Under the pieces are notes generated by a model, which did not search any database, was not told where the DNA came from, and saw nothing but the letters and a program-made list of their open reading frames with translations. From assembly GCA_041399155.1 (NCBI GenBank), contig JAWKTI010000001.1, positions 124,001-188,000 of the forward strand: 64,000 bases of DNA, given 5' to 3'. The position numbers were made by a program, and so were the translations under genes. This document shows, piece by piece, positions 24,706-33,585 of the stretch. Source of the stretch: Zavarzinella sp. Its GTDB lineage: Bacteria; Planctomycetota; Planctomycetia; Gemmatales; Gemmataceae. Position 1 is the stretch's first letter. Each line of letters opens with the position of its first letter.

Positions 24706-27700
24706 TCACTGCTTCGGCACTGGTTGATTCGCTGTCCAGAAAATGGCATTGGTCAACAGGTGAAGGAAACTTGCTTCTTTGAAATCGTCCTGGTGGCCGA
24801 GGGAAGTATAAAAGATGCGGGCACCTTTGTGCTCCCGCACCCAGGTGATTGGTTCGGTGTGGCCAGTAATTGTGCCAGTCATCAGCACGGTCACATCCTT
24901 GGGCAAATCAGGATTTTTGTACAAGCTGCCGTTGGAAACATACGGTTTCACGCCTTCCAATGTGAGGTGCTGTTCTCCCACCTTTGTGTGGGCAATGGTG
25001 CATTTTTCTTTGTTGCTGTAATGGTTCTTATAGTTCCCACCAAAGATTTCCTTATCCATTTCCAGCCAGTTCTGAAAACCATGGCTGGCGGTGCGGATGC
25101 CCACTACGGGCTTGCCGGACTGCACATACTTTTTCACCATCTCCAGTTGCTTGCCATCAATTTTCAATCTGCGGGTGAAGAATACTGCCACGTCGCATTG
25201 CTCGAGTTGCTCGAGGCCCGGCAGATCAGTATCGGTCTTGCGAAACGCCCGCAGGCACTCCACCGGATAATTTTTCTCCAGGTGGGCCTGCAGGATCGCC
25301 AGCGATTTATCCGATTCGTATTCCAGGGAACCGGAAATGAGTAACACTTTCAGCTTCTTTTCTGTTTTCTCTGGTTGCTCCCCGCACGGTGGCTCGGGTT
25401 GTGGTGCCGGTTTCACAGGTGGGGGATCACTTGCCAGATAGGCCAGCAAATCGCGAATCTGTTCTTCCGACAACTGATCCAGAATCTTCTCTGGCATCAG
25501 CGAAACCCGCGATGGGTACATCTCTTCGATTTCGCTTTTGGCCACCGTCAGTTGCTGCACCTTATTGTCGATGTACTGGGAAATGCTGATGCGGCCTTCA
25601 CCATCTTCTTTGGCGATCCCTGTCAGCTTGCGGCCATCCAGCAAATGGATCTGATTACTGACAAATTCCGGGCGTATGTAACCAGAAGGATCGACCATCT
25701 GGCTGAGCATATAATTCCGATTCTTACGATCGGCCGTGGTCAGGTCGGGCCCAATTTTTTCACCCTTCCCCTGAAACTGGTGGCAACTGGCACAGTGGGT
25801 CTGGAAGAGCTTTGCCCCACTGTCGAGGTCGGCCTTGCCCAACCGTGGGATCGACACACTCAGCCAGGTGATTCGAGCCTGCTTTTCCCCAGGCGTGGCG
25901 GGTGCGATCTGACCCCAGTGTTTCAGGATTTTTGCCTTGGTCGTGGCATCGTCGCTTTCCAACAGTGGTAACAGCAACTCTTTGGGAACCTTTTGTGCCA
26001 GTACAGGTGTTTGATCGATCTGGGCAAACAACTGGTTGGCTGTTGCTGGCCGTTGAAACAGCACCCGAAGTGCTTCAATCTGCATGTTGCGTGAGAACTG
26101 CTGCCACTGTGCCAGCAGGTAATCAGCAATTTCACCCTGACGATAAAACCGGCTCAGCGATGTGAGTGCGGCCAGGCGTAGTACATCCGGTTCGTTGCCT
26201 TTCAGGATTTTTGTCAGCACTTCCACAGTGCCTGGGGATTGCAGTTCTCCCAGCAGCTTGATCGATTCGATTCGCTTGGCTGGCGGCACTTTGGCATCCC
26301 CCACTTCGGTAAGGATGCGTTTTGTCGCAGTGGGATCGCTGTAACGGAGGAGGATTTGTTGAAAATCGCGATTATTGGCGAAGTCTTCGGACTTATCATT
26401 CAGCCAATGTTCCAGCCAATGTTCTGCCAGTTGTGCTTTCTTACCTTGGTGGGAGATTGCCATTCCTTTCAGGATTCCAGGATACGCATCTTTAGGAAAA
26501 CTGGAAAGCATGAACAATAACGCTCGGAATCCATGCTCCTTTGCCATGAATCGTTGAGAAAATCGTTCTGCGAAAAATGGGTTCTGGATGATCGGTATCA
26601 GATACGAGTAATCCAGAGAGTTGTTGTTGGGATTTTCCTGTAAGTTATATTTCGAAAATGCCTCCTCAATCGACCACCATATCATTAAGGGTAGGTGGGG
26701 ATCTTTCTGCAATTCTGGTCGTTGTGCTAATTCTCGGGAAATTGCCAAATTGTAAACCATTGAGTATTTTTTGGCAGTACAAGCCAACTGGCTACAGACA
26801 CGAACTGATTGTTCTGTTTTTGCAAAATCAACCAATTTTTCAGCATACTTATCGGGGGTGATATTGACTGTATTTCCATACAGGGGATGTGTTGAATAAT
26901 CTCTTCTCATTTCACCGGGCCGTCTTACAGGTGCCGGGACAGAGTAGTCTTTCATCAACCGGACAGCCCATTCCCGCATCGCTTCATCTGGATGCTGAAG
27001 CACCTTTAACAACGCATCACCGGAACATGGTGCAATGCCGTGGGCTGCCCAGAGCAATTCCAGTGCAAACGTCCCGCGTTGCTGCAGGCACATCTCCAAC
27101 ATATTGTCGTGGTCTTTGGGTGTGCCAATTTTAGTCAGCCACAGGCGGGCCTCATTGCGGTACCACTTATTGGGGTGCTTCAAGTAATCAATCAACTGAT
27201 CCACATTCAGTTTGGAAAAATCAAACTTTGGTGGGGGCTGATACTTGCCATATTCAATCCGATAGATTCTACCGCTGGTCTTATGCCAGGTATCTAACGG
27301 GTCCAGGTGAGCCGCACGTTTGTCGTACCAGTCGGCAACATAAACGCACCCATCTGGCCCCTGAAAGCAATCCACTGGGCGAAACCAGATGTCGGTGGTG
27401 GTCATCAGGTCGCCACCATGTTCTGCCTGAAAAGTGGAACCATCACGTTCCATCTTGTGCCAGTAGATCGCGTTGGAAAGCAGATTGCCTGCAATGTACT
27501 GATTGTGGTATTCCTTGGGGTACAAATCTGCCTGATATATCACCCCGCCGCACGTGACGTGGCCACCTTTGAAGTTGCGATACGGCACGTGGTCGAAATA
27601 ACCATAGGTATGTGGGTTGTGCAATGGGCCGTGCTTCGAAAAGCCTTTCACATAATAGCCCCCCTGCACCTGGTGCAGCATCGCCTTACCACCATAGTTG

Positions 27701-28470
27701 GTGCCCGCAATCACCTGACCAGTGGCATCAAAATCCAGACCGTAGGTATTGCCCCCACCTTCCGAGAATAGTTCAAACTGTTTGGTTTTGGGGTGATAAC
27801 GCCAGATCCCCTGCTGAAATTCAATGATCGGATCATCCGGGCGTGCGGGATTCTTAATCTTGGCAGTCACTGTGCTCCCGTGGGCACCATACAACCAGCC
27901 ATCTGGCCCGAATTGCAGCGAATTGGCATAAGAGTGGGTGTCTTCCATGCCAAAGCCTTTCACCAGCACTTCAGGATCGCCATCGGGAATATCATCGCGA
28001 TTTTTGTCGGGGTAAAACAGCAGATAAGGTGATTGCAGCACGTACACGCCATCGGGTGCCAGGGCAAAGCCCGTGGCCAGGTTCAGGTTATCCAGAAAGT
28101 CGTGGGATTTGGTAAACACGCCTTCGGCATTCGGTTCGGAAAGAATCGTAATGCGATCAACCCCCTTCGGCCCCACAGGTGGTGGCTCTGGCACACGATC
28201 CCACACGGTGCGAAGGTAACGATCCTGCGAGACTGCCTTTAGCCCAGCTGGGTTAGGGTATTGCAGGTATTGCAGCACCCAAAGTCTGCCGCGATGGTCG
28301 AACGACATGCTGAGAGGTTGCCGCACCAGTGGTTCGTGAGCAACGCACTTCGCTGCGAAGCCTTTGGGCAGAACCATTTGCTGTTCGGCCTGCTTCGGTG
28401 GAGTCACCTGGGCAGCTAAGGGCATTGTGAATAAAAGTATTACGGCAATTCTGATGGTGGTGGGTAACAT
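24706..28470 (-). CDS. PVC membrane-bound dehydrogenase, HEAT repeats, heme domain and ThuA domain
   Basis: A 1254-residue secreted protein with four parts. After a signal peptide (MLPTTIRIAVILLFTMPLAAQ), residues about 25-430 form the glucose/sorbosone dehydrogenase-like beta-propeller of PVC-type membrane-bound dehydrogenases (VLPKGFAAKCVAHEPLVRQPLSMSFDHRGRLWVLQYLQYP). Residues about 430-870 are HEAT-like helical repeats. Residues about 893-897 read CASCH, the heme c attachment CxxCH, in the cytochrome-like block with GEKIGPDLT. The C-terminal part (about 1042 onward, VLLISGSLEYESDKSLAIL ... GIRTASHG) is a ThuA domain. It lies 81 bases after nuoC on the same strand. Oxidation of a sugar or alcohol coupled to an electron carrier is the likely activity; the substrate is unknown. 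Confidence 0.85.
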   Translation of the reverse strand: MLPTTIRIAVILLFTMPLAAQVTPPKQAEQQMVLPKGFAAKCVAHEPLVRQPLSMSFDHRGRLWVLQYLQYPNPAGLKAVSQDRYLRTVWDRVPEPPPVGPKGVDRITILSEPNAEGVFTKSHDFLDNLNLATGFALAPDGVYVLQSPYLLFYPDKNRDDIPDGDPEVLVKGFGMEDTHSYANSLQFGPDGWLYGAHGSTVTAKIKNPARPDDPIIEFQQGIWRYHPKTKQFELFSEGGGNTYGLDFDATGQVIAGTNYGGKAMLHQVQGGYYVKGFSKHGPLHNPHTYGYFDHVPYRNFKGGHVTCGGVIYQADLYPKEYHNQYIAGNLLSNAIYWHKMERDGSTFQAEHGGDLMTTTDIWFRPVDCFQGPDGCVYVADWYDKRAAHLDPLDTWHKTSGRIYRIEYGKYQPPPKFDFSKLNVDQLIDYLKHPNKWYRNEARLWLTKIGTPKDHDNMLEMCLQQRGTFALELLWAAHGIAPCSGDALLKVLQHPDEAMREWAVRLMKDYSVPAPVRRPGEMRRDYSTHPLYGNTVNITPDKYAEKLVDFAKTEQSVRVCSQLACTAKKYSMVYNLAISRELAQRPELQKDPHLPLMIWWSIEEAFSKYNLQENPNNNSLDYSYLIPIIQNPFFAERFSQRFMAKEHGFRALLFMLSSFPKDAYPGILKGMAISHQGKKAQLAEHWLEHWLNDKSEDFANNRDFQQILLRYSDPTATKRILTEVGDAKVPPAKRIESIKLLGELQSPGTVEVLTKILKGNEPDVLRLAALTSLSRFYRQGEIADYLLAQWQQFSRNMQIEALRVLFQRPATANQLFAQIDQTPVLAQKVPKELLLPLLESDDATTKAKILKHWGQIAPATPGEKQARITWLSVSIPRLGKADLDSGAKLFQTHCASCHQFQGKGEKIGPDLTTADRKNRNYMLSQMVDPSGYIRPEFVSNQIHLLDGRKLTGIAKEDGEGRISISQYIDNKVQQLTVAKSEIEEMYPSRVSLMPEKILDQLSEEQIRDLLAYLASDPPPVKPAPQPEPPCGEQPEKTEKKLKVLLISGSLEYESDKSLAILQAHLEKNYPVECLRAFRKTDTDLPGLEQLEQCDVAVFFTRRLKIDGKQLEMVKKYVQSGKPVVGIRTASHGFQNWLEMDKEIFGGNYKNHYSNKEKCTIAHTKVGEQHLTLEGVKPYVSNGSLYKNPDLPKDVTVLMTGTITGHTEPITWVREHKGARIFYTSLGHQDDFKEASFLHLLTNAIFWTANQPVPKQ

Positions 28471-28551
28471 GGCAGATTCTGATGAAGTAATTGAAATTGA
28501 ATGTAACTGGTTTGGGCGGTTGTTGCAAGCAAAAGCTGCAATGAAAACCGA

Positions 28552-29082
28552 TTAACGGCCACGAATGCCGTGGTATTCCAGTGGGAAAATATAATCTTTT
28601 CGTAAGGGATAGCCTTCCCAGTCTTCAGCCAGAAGAATGCGCCGAAGATCCGGGTGGCCGGTAAAAATAATCCCAAACAGGTCGAACGTTTCACGTTCGT
28701 GCCAGTCGGCTGCGGGCCAGATGTCTGCCACCGAAGGCACTTCCGGCAACTGATCCACCACATCATCTTTCCAGCGTGGGAATTGTAGCTTCAGAGTAAA
28801 CCGACAATTGTGCGTGATACTGGTCAGGTGATACACCACTTCCAGGTGGGGCTCAAAACCTGCTTTGGGCAGCTTTTTGGCATCGGTTTCCAGGTAATCG
28901 ACCCCACAGACGCTGTTGAGCATATCGAACTTCAGCGTGGGTTCATCCCGCAGAAACAGGCATACTTCCCGCAACTGATCTGGCGAGATCACACAATACG
29001 GATCAAGTTTCTCCGCACCATTCTCCAGGATGGCATCAGGAAATCTGTTCTGCAAGATCTGGCACACTTCCGCGCTGGTCAT
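28552..29082 (-). CDS. nuoC: NADH-quinone oxidoreductase subunit C
   Basis: A 176-residue protein with the 30-kDa subunit layout: an N-terminal part with PYCVISPDQLREVCLFLRDEPTLKFDMLNSVCGVDYL and a C-terminal signature 'WPAADWHERETFDLFGIIFTGHPDLRRILLAEDWEGYPLRKDY' with the E-R-E-x-x-D-L-F-G motif. NuoC is part of the peripheral arm of complex I. No NuoD follows here: the next gene is the large dehydrogenase. Its ATG has AGAGGGA upstream, 11 bases after nuoB. Length (176) fits a separate NuoC rather than a NuoCD fusion. Confidence 0.93.
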   Translation of the reverse strand: MTSAEVCQILQNRFPDAILENGAEKLDPYCVISPDQLREVCLFLRDEPTLKFDMLNSVCGVDYLETDAKKLPKAGFEPHLEVVYHLTSITHNCRFTLKLQFPRWKDDVVDQLPEVPSVADIWPAADWHERETFDLFGIIFTGHPDLRRILLAEDWEGYPLRKDYIFPLEYHGIRGR

Positions 29083-29093
29083 GGCAAGTCCCT

Positions 29094-29705
29094 CTAGGCT
29101 TTCGCTGGTTTGGCGGCTTCTTTGTTCTGCACCAGAAACTGCAGTGCGGCGGGTTCGTTGGCGATTGTTTCCGGCAATTTCACCCCGCCGGTGCGTTTTG
29201 GCACGGGCAACGGTCGCTCGCCTTTGGTAATGACGTTCATTGTGCGAACTTTATCTTGAATCCGCATCAGCCCTTCCAGCAGAGCTTCTGGACGCGGGGG
29301 ACAACCGGGAATGTAAACATCCACAGGCACCACCAGGTCGACGCCTTTGACCACATTGTAGCCATACTTGTAGTATGGCCCTCCACCGCACGTGCAGGCA
29401 CCCATGGCAATGACAAATTTGGGATCGGGCATCTGGTTGTACAGTCGACGCACGCGGTCGGCCATTTTCATATTCACGGTGCCTGCCACAATCATCAGAT
29501 CTGCCTGACGCGGGGTGGCACGAAAGGCACCTGCACCAAAGCGATCAATATCGTAGCGACTGGCACCGGTAGCCATCATTTCTATGGCACAACAGGCCAG
29601 ACCGAAGGTCATCGGCCAGAGACTGCCCTGCCTTGCCCAGTTAATCGCTTGTTCCAGCGATGTGGTAATGAAAGAATCTTCAAATCGATGTTCGAGCATG
29701 CCCAT
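29094..29705 (-). CDS. nuoB: NADH-quinone oxidoreductase subunit B
   Basis: The ATG at 29705 (GGAGG about nine bases upstream, one base after the nuoA stop) gives 203 residues. The N2 iron-sulfur cluster motif is at GLACCAIEMM (near residue 40-49), followed by GTVNMKMADRVRRLYNQMP and the distal GACTCGGGPYYKYGYNVVKGVDLVVPVDVYIPGCPPRPEALLEGLM with the conserved Cys residues. NuoB holds cluster N2 that reduces quinone. An upstream frame of 15 extra residues was ignored as it overlaps nuoA. Confidence 0.94.
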   Translation of the reverse strand: MGMLEHRFEDSFITTSLEQAINWARQGSLWPMTFGLACCAIEMMATGASRYDIDRFGAGAFRATPRQADLMIVAGTVNMKMADRVRRLYNQMPDPKFVIAMGACTCGGGPYYKYGYNVVKGVDLVVPVDVYIPGCPPRPEALLEGLMRIQDKVRTMNVITKGERPLPVPKRTGGVKLPETIANEPAALQFLVQNKEAAKPAKA

Positions 29706-29706
29706 G

Positions 29707-30252
29707 TCAGGTGGCCTCCACCGTAGAAGGTAGCGTGGTGTGATGTTCAACCGAAGTGCCAGTGGTCGCTTTTACCCATTCCAGATCGCCCACTTTCCAG
29801 AGGTAGGCGAAGCCCACCAGCAGGATACTGAAGAAGACTGCCAGATCGAGAAACGCGATGCGGGAAGCGGTTTTCGCTGCAGCAGTTGCTGGGCCAATTT
29901 CTCCCACACTCGGTGGGGCCTGTGAACCATTCATACGCTGATGAATTTCCTGCCGCACTTCTGGTGGGGTGTTTTGCTCTGCGAGTTGATTGGTACTGCC
30001 GAACACTGCTGCCCATGGGAAGAAAAACACAACTTCCACATCGAAGATAATAAACAGCAGCGCAACCACGTAAAAGCGAAGGTCGAATTGAATCCACGAT
30101 TCACCAATCGTGGGCTCGCCACATTCGTAGATATCGCCTTTTTCCTGGTTTGGCTTCGCTGGTCGCAGTAACTTGCCCAGCAACATATTGATGAACAAAA
30201 AGCCCACGCCGATGGCAATGAACACCAGCAGAATAATGACTAAGTCGGTCAT
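29707..30252 (-). CDS. nuoA: NADH-quinone oxidoreductase subunit A
   Basis: The ATG at 30252 overlaps the nuoI stop (ATGA), giving 181 residues with three membrane helices: MTDLVIILLVFIAIGVGFLFIN, then the conserved 'IYECGEPTIG' loop and FDLRFYVVALLFIIFDVEVVFFFPWA, and the last helix AFLDLAVFFSILLVGFAYLWKVG. This is longer than the usual 120 residues because of about 45 residues between helices 2 and 3 that are Gln/Ala/Pro-rich, a known trend in planctomycetes. NuoA sits in the membrane arm of complex I next to the quinone site. Confidence 0.9.
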   Translation of the reverse strand: MTDLVIILLVFIAIGVGFLFINMLLGKLLRPAKPNQEKGDIYECGEPTIGESWIQFDLRFYVVALLFIIFDVEVVFFFPWAAVFGSTNQLAEQNTPPEVRQEIHQRMNGSQAPPSVGEIGPATAAAKTASRIAFLDLAVFFSILLVGFAYLWKVGDLEWVKATTGTSVEHHTTLPSTVEAT

Positions 30253-30815
30253 GATGCGTTCTTTTCCTCCTTCGGTGGCACGGCTTCCTTGGGAGGATCG
30301 GGTGGTTTGGTCCAGACAGGCAGGGCAATCTTTTTCGATTCGTGTACAGCAGTGGGGGATAGTGTTGCCTGGCCCCACGCCACATCCAGTGGCAGCCGGG
30401 CATAATCCACAATGCAGCCATCGCGGGAATAACAACTCAGGTCGAAGTTCGAACCCATAAAAATGCAATCCACCGGACAGGGATCGACGCACAGCGAACA
30501 AAACATGCACTTCGTGTAATCGATTTTGAAGCCGGTCAGCACAAAGCCTTTGCCCGCTTTATTTTTTTCTTTTTCGATGTAAATGCAATCAACCGGACAG
30601 GCCCGGGCACATTTGTCGCACCCAATGCAGGTGGTGAGATCATACCGATGGAAACCACGATAACGCGGGCGGATCGGCACAGGTTTTTCAGGATATTCAA
30701 AATGCTGGGTGAATGGTTGGCGACGAAATGTCTGCACCATTGTAAAGAAGGTGACGTACATCCCCGCACTGACGCTTTTGATGGCCACCCAGACATTGTG
30801 GAACCAGGTTTTCAT
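30249..30815 (-). CDS. nuoI: NADH-quinone oxidoreductase subunit I
   Basis: A 188-residue ferredoxin-like protein. It carries two 4Fe-4S motifs, CIGCDKCARACPVDCIYIEKEKN and CMFCSLCVDPCPVDCIF, the N6a and N6b clusters of complex I, and a conserved GMY..FFTMVQTF N-terminal helix for membrane association. The C-terminus has a Pro/Lys-rich tail (PPDPPKEAVPPKEEKNAS). The ATG at 30815 follows AGGAG. It is the first gene of the short cluster, ahead of nuoA, which is not the canonical A-to-N order. Confidence 0.93.
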   Translation of the reverse strand: MKTWFHNVWVAIKSVSAGMYVTFFTMVQTFRRQPFTQHFEYPEKPVPIRPRYRGFHRYDLTTCIGCDKCARACPVDCIYIEKEKNKAGKGFVLTGFKIDYTKCMFCSLCVDPCPVDCIFMGSNFDLSCYSRDGCIVDYARLPLDVAWGQATLSPTAVHESKKIALPVWTKPPDPPKEAVPPKEEKNAS

Positions 30816-30843
30816 ACCGTTACTCCTGATATCAGTGCGAAAA

Positions 30844-32100
30844 TTATTTTATGAAAAATACTGCAGCATACACCACGATACCAACAAGCACGATGAAGTC
30901 TGCCTGTAACGACAAAGGTTTGCTGGCCACTACATAACCGCTGTCAGGTGGCGGAACTTCTACCCCACTGAGCGATGGCTGCCACGGTTTCGCTTTGGCA
31001 ACATTATCTTCTGAAAGTATTTCTCCGCTCGTTTCCGTAGTTATTGCGTTTCCGTCACTGCCTGGCTCTTCTTTTTTCTCAAGATAACACCGGGTTTGAT
31101 ACAACGCATAACCACAGCACGCTACCAACAGTGCCGATGCTAACAGAAACATGGTTGGGTTCAATAGAAGCTGATCTTCAAACGGTTGCAGAATAGGCAC
31201 ACCCAACCCCTGGTTCAGGTGCAGGATAATTAAGCCGTTGTTCAGAAAGTGCATCAGGATGGGTGTCCAGAGTGATCTGGTAGCAATGTACGACAGGTGC
31301 AGAAAAATGCCCATCAGAAACGCACCCATGGCCTGAGCAGGAATAATGTGCACCGCACCGAATAAGATCGAACAGGAAATAACACTTGGCCAGATACTGC
31401 GATATCGCTGGCCCATCCCCTGGCCCAGGTAAGCCCGGAACCACATTTCTTCCCCAATGCCGGGCATCACACCAACGACAAATAACCCCACTGGCCACCA
31501 AAGTGGTTTGAACAGTTCTGTCATCTCATCAAGGCCTGGGATATCGACCTTACCAAATGCCTGTTCAAAGCGTTCTGCCAGCCAGGAAACACCCGCGTCA
31601 AAGCCAGTGCTGAGGGAAAGGAGTCCCACCATGCCGATCAAAATCAGGAGAAGATGCCTGCCACTGGGCAGACGATTCAATGCCACACGTGCCACCCAGC
31701 CACGGCCACTGTGGTAGCGCAGCATCAAAATGGCGAAAGCCAGCCCCAGCAGTTGGGTAAACGCCAGCCCCACCATGGTCGCGTTGACCATCGCGGGATC
31801 TTTAAAGATATCCTCCATAAACTTAGCGGTAGCTTCGGGATTACCTTGTAACTGGGGATTTTGTCTGGTTTTTTCGATAATCACATAAAGCATCACGGGC
31901 AGCATGATCAAACTGCCGATGAGCTGGGAAATTCCAAAATAAAGTAGCGTCCAGACGCACGCCATTCCCAGGCGGAAACCCGGTTTACGTGGTGCGACCA
32001 CGTAATCACGCCGACGCCCACGCCGCCTGGGTAGGGGTGGGGGAACACCCGCACCGTCATTGGCTTCGGGAAGTGGGGCTGGCTCATCTTGGGTCGACAT
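30844..32100 (-). CDS. CPBP-family intramembrane protease-like protein
   Basis: A 418-residue protein with a Pro-rich, basic cytoplasmic N-terminus (residues 1-40, PPPLPRRRGRRRDY) and about eight hydrophobic segments. The CPBP signature is at about residues 216-224 (GIGEEMWFRAYLG): two glutamates followed by F and R, then the HIIPAQAMGAF and LMHFLNNGL blocks with conserved His and Asn. This fits an intact EExxxR-type CAAX protease-like active site, unlike the other CPBP protein at 23603. It ends 28 bases upstream of the start of nuoI in the same direction. Function may be prenyl-protein processing or bacteriocin immunity. Confidence 0.8.
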   Translation of the reverse strand: MSTQDEPAPLPEANDGAGVPPPLPRRRGRRRDYVVAPRKPGFRLGMACVWTLLYFGISQLIGSLIMLPVMLYVIIEKTRQNPQLQGNPEATAKFMEDIFKDPAMVNATMVGLAFTQLLGLAFAILMLRYHSGRGWVARVALNRLPSGRHLLLILIGMVGLLSLSTGFDAGVSWLAERFEQAFGKVDIPGLDEMTELFKPLWWPVGLFVVGVMPGIGEEMWFRAYLGQGMGQRYRSIWPSVISCSILFGAVHIIPAQAMGAFLMGIFLHLSYIATRSLWTPILMHFLNNGLIILHLNQGLGVPILQPFEDQLLLNPTMFLLASALLVACCGYALYQTRCYLEKKEEPGSDGNAITTETSGEILSEDNVAKAKPWQPSLSGVEVPPPDSGYVVASKPLSLQADFIVLVGIVVYAAVFFIK

Positions 32101-32438
32101 ACTTTTCTATCCTTCAGCACCGTGACTTTGTGCTATTGTAGTTGCCCATTCAGTGGACTGGGAAAGATCGTCAGCAAACCCACTCAATAGGCATATTGTT
32201 CACTATTAAAATGAACCTGCGTACACATTATAACGAGCCACCTCGAATAAAGTTTGCAGAAAATTGGATTTTTTCAAAAAATTTTCCGTTCAAATGTGAG
32301 AGTTCTCACATAAATGAGAAGAAGTCGCGAAGAGTTATTGCATCAGGGATGTACGGATGCCGTTTTTGGGATCCAACTTATTCCCACGCCAGTTTTGAAA
32401 AATCGAGCATGGAATCGGCATTTTCTGTGTCGAAGCAG
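32101..32438. other. 338 bases with no supported gene
   Basis: The gap between two same-strand membrane-protein genes is AT-rich. Long frames on the plus strand lack a start with a ribosome binding site and show no family pattern. Presumably promoter of the CPBP gene at 30844-32100. Confidence 0.4.
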
Positions 32439-33086
32439 CTATTTCCGAACAGCAATTGCCCATGTCAACCAGATGGAAAGACTCACAGCAACCCGGATTG
32501 CAATTTGCAACGATACTCGCCAGATATTGCCATTTACTACCAGACTTGCTTTGGTAAGTTCCAGAAGTACGCGATCGTTAACGATTTTTCTCGGATTGAT
32601 CAATCCAAATGTGAAGAATCGCAGCACAGGAGCTTGCCACGATTCCAGCCAATGTTCTGCTTTTTCGAGATTTTCTTCCAATTTGGCCCGATCGAATCGG
32701 CCAAAACTGAAAATTGCTTTGTAGTCCAGATAGAGCATCCACCCACCGAACCCGCCTATCATCAGCAATGACCACCACTGTTTCCAGACATCTGAAAAAG
32801 CAATTTTTGCCTGGGACCAGATAAAGAACGATGCGAAAGCATTGCCCAGCGTCAGGCCCAGGGTGATCGCCAGTGGCAAGTAAGTCGGCCAGCGAAAAAA
32901 TACTATCCGATGTGATTTTGCAAGCAACAGCAACTTCGGCCACCGAGTTGAAAATGTGAAGATTAAGCCAAGAATCGCTCGGTAATTTCGCAAGCGTATG
33001 ATGATGCCAATCACAAATGCCAGCATCAAGTATGAATTAAACAGTTCAATTAGATTGATTGAACTGATATATGTAAAGATTCGCAT
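32439..33086 (-). CDS. Polytopic membrane protein, unknown function
   Basis: The ATG at 33086, downstream of the small DUF5670-like gene, gives 215 residues. There are about four to five hydrophobic segments (for example NLIELFNSYLMLAFVIGIIIRL, YLPLAITLGLTLGNAFASFFIW, SLLMIGGFGGWMLYLDY, VSLQIAIRVAVSLSIWLTWAIAV) and an internal KLEENLEKAEHWLESWQAP amphipathic helix. No motif recognised. Starting at 33155 would overlap the small membrane protein gene, so the ATG at 33086 is preferred. Confidence 0.5.
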   Translation of the reverse strand: MRIFTYISSINLIELFNSYLMLAFVIGIIIRLRNYRAILGLIFTFSTRWPKLLLLAKSHRIVFFRWPTYLPLAITLGLTLGNAFASFFIWSQAKIAFSDVWKQWWSLLMIGGFGGWMLYLDYKAIFSFGRFDRAKLEENLEKAEHWLESWQAPVLRFFTFGLINPRKIVNDRVLLELTKASLVVNGNIWRVSLQIAIRVAVSLSIWLTWAIAVRK

Positions 33087-33126
33087 TGATTGTGAAGTTT
33101 CCAGAATCGGCAATCGATTGAACTGA

Positions 33127-33291
33127 TTATGGCAATGGTCGTTTGCCTTGAACAAGTCGAACTATTACTACTACCAGCACGATGACCAGGATCAGATGCA
33201 CTAAATTTCCGGCTGCGGGAATGATGAGCCAACCGAGCAACCATAATAAAATTAGGATGACGATGATTGTTTCAAGGGTGTATTTTGGCAT
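33127..33291 (-). CDS. Small lmo0937/DUF5670-type membrane protein
   Basis: A 54-residue frame (MPKYTLETIIVILILLWLLG ... VRLVQGKRPLP) with two hydrophobic segments separated by WLIIPAAGNLVHLIL and a basic C-terminus. The pattern matches the small lmo0937-type (DUF5670) membrane proteins that are common in bacteria and of unknown role, often stress-linked. Too short for usual gene callers. The stop lies at 33127-33129, ahead of the larger membrane protein gene. Confidence 0.6.
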   Translation of the reverse strand: MPKYTLETIIVILILLWLLGWLIIPAAGNLVHLILVIVLVVVIVRLVQGKRPLP

Positions 33292-33585
33292 AAATGAAGA
33301 AATCCTAAAGTAGCGTACAAAAGTGCTTTTCAGTCAGATGATTGAGAATGCAGTACTGCAAATATTAATTATATTACTTTTTGCCAGTTATCGATTTAAT
33401 TTTATTAATAAGATGCTTGAAAGTGGTATTGCACTTGATCCATTTTGTTACAAAATGAAGGCTTTGCCTGCAGCAGTACAACTAGTAAGTAACAGCCAGA
33501 AAAATAATCCAACCTGGTGGGCACTCAGGTTGTTCGATTGAGTCGAATCCGACTACTGCACACAGGGGACATCAAAAAATCCTAC
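33292..33585. other. 294-base gap without a supported gene
   Basis: AT-rich spacer between the small membrane gene and the end of the MFS transporter gene. A plus-strand frame (33323-33541) has no ribosome binding site and no recognisable protein pattern. Confidence 0.4.

Noticed and set aside
30253..30510. N-terminal extension of nuoA
   Set aside because: It overlaps nuoI and lies outside the known NuoA sequence; the ATG at 30252 is in the overlap typical of operons.
32142..32771. 209-residue plus-strand open frame over a membrane-protein gene
   Set aside because: The opposite strand encodes helices of a membrane protein; the plus-strand translation is random-looking.
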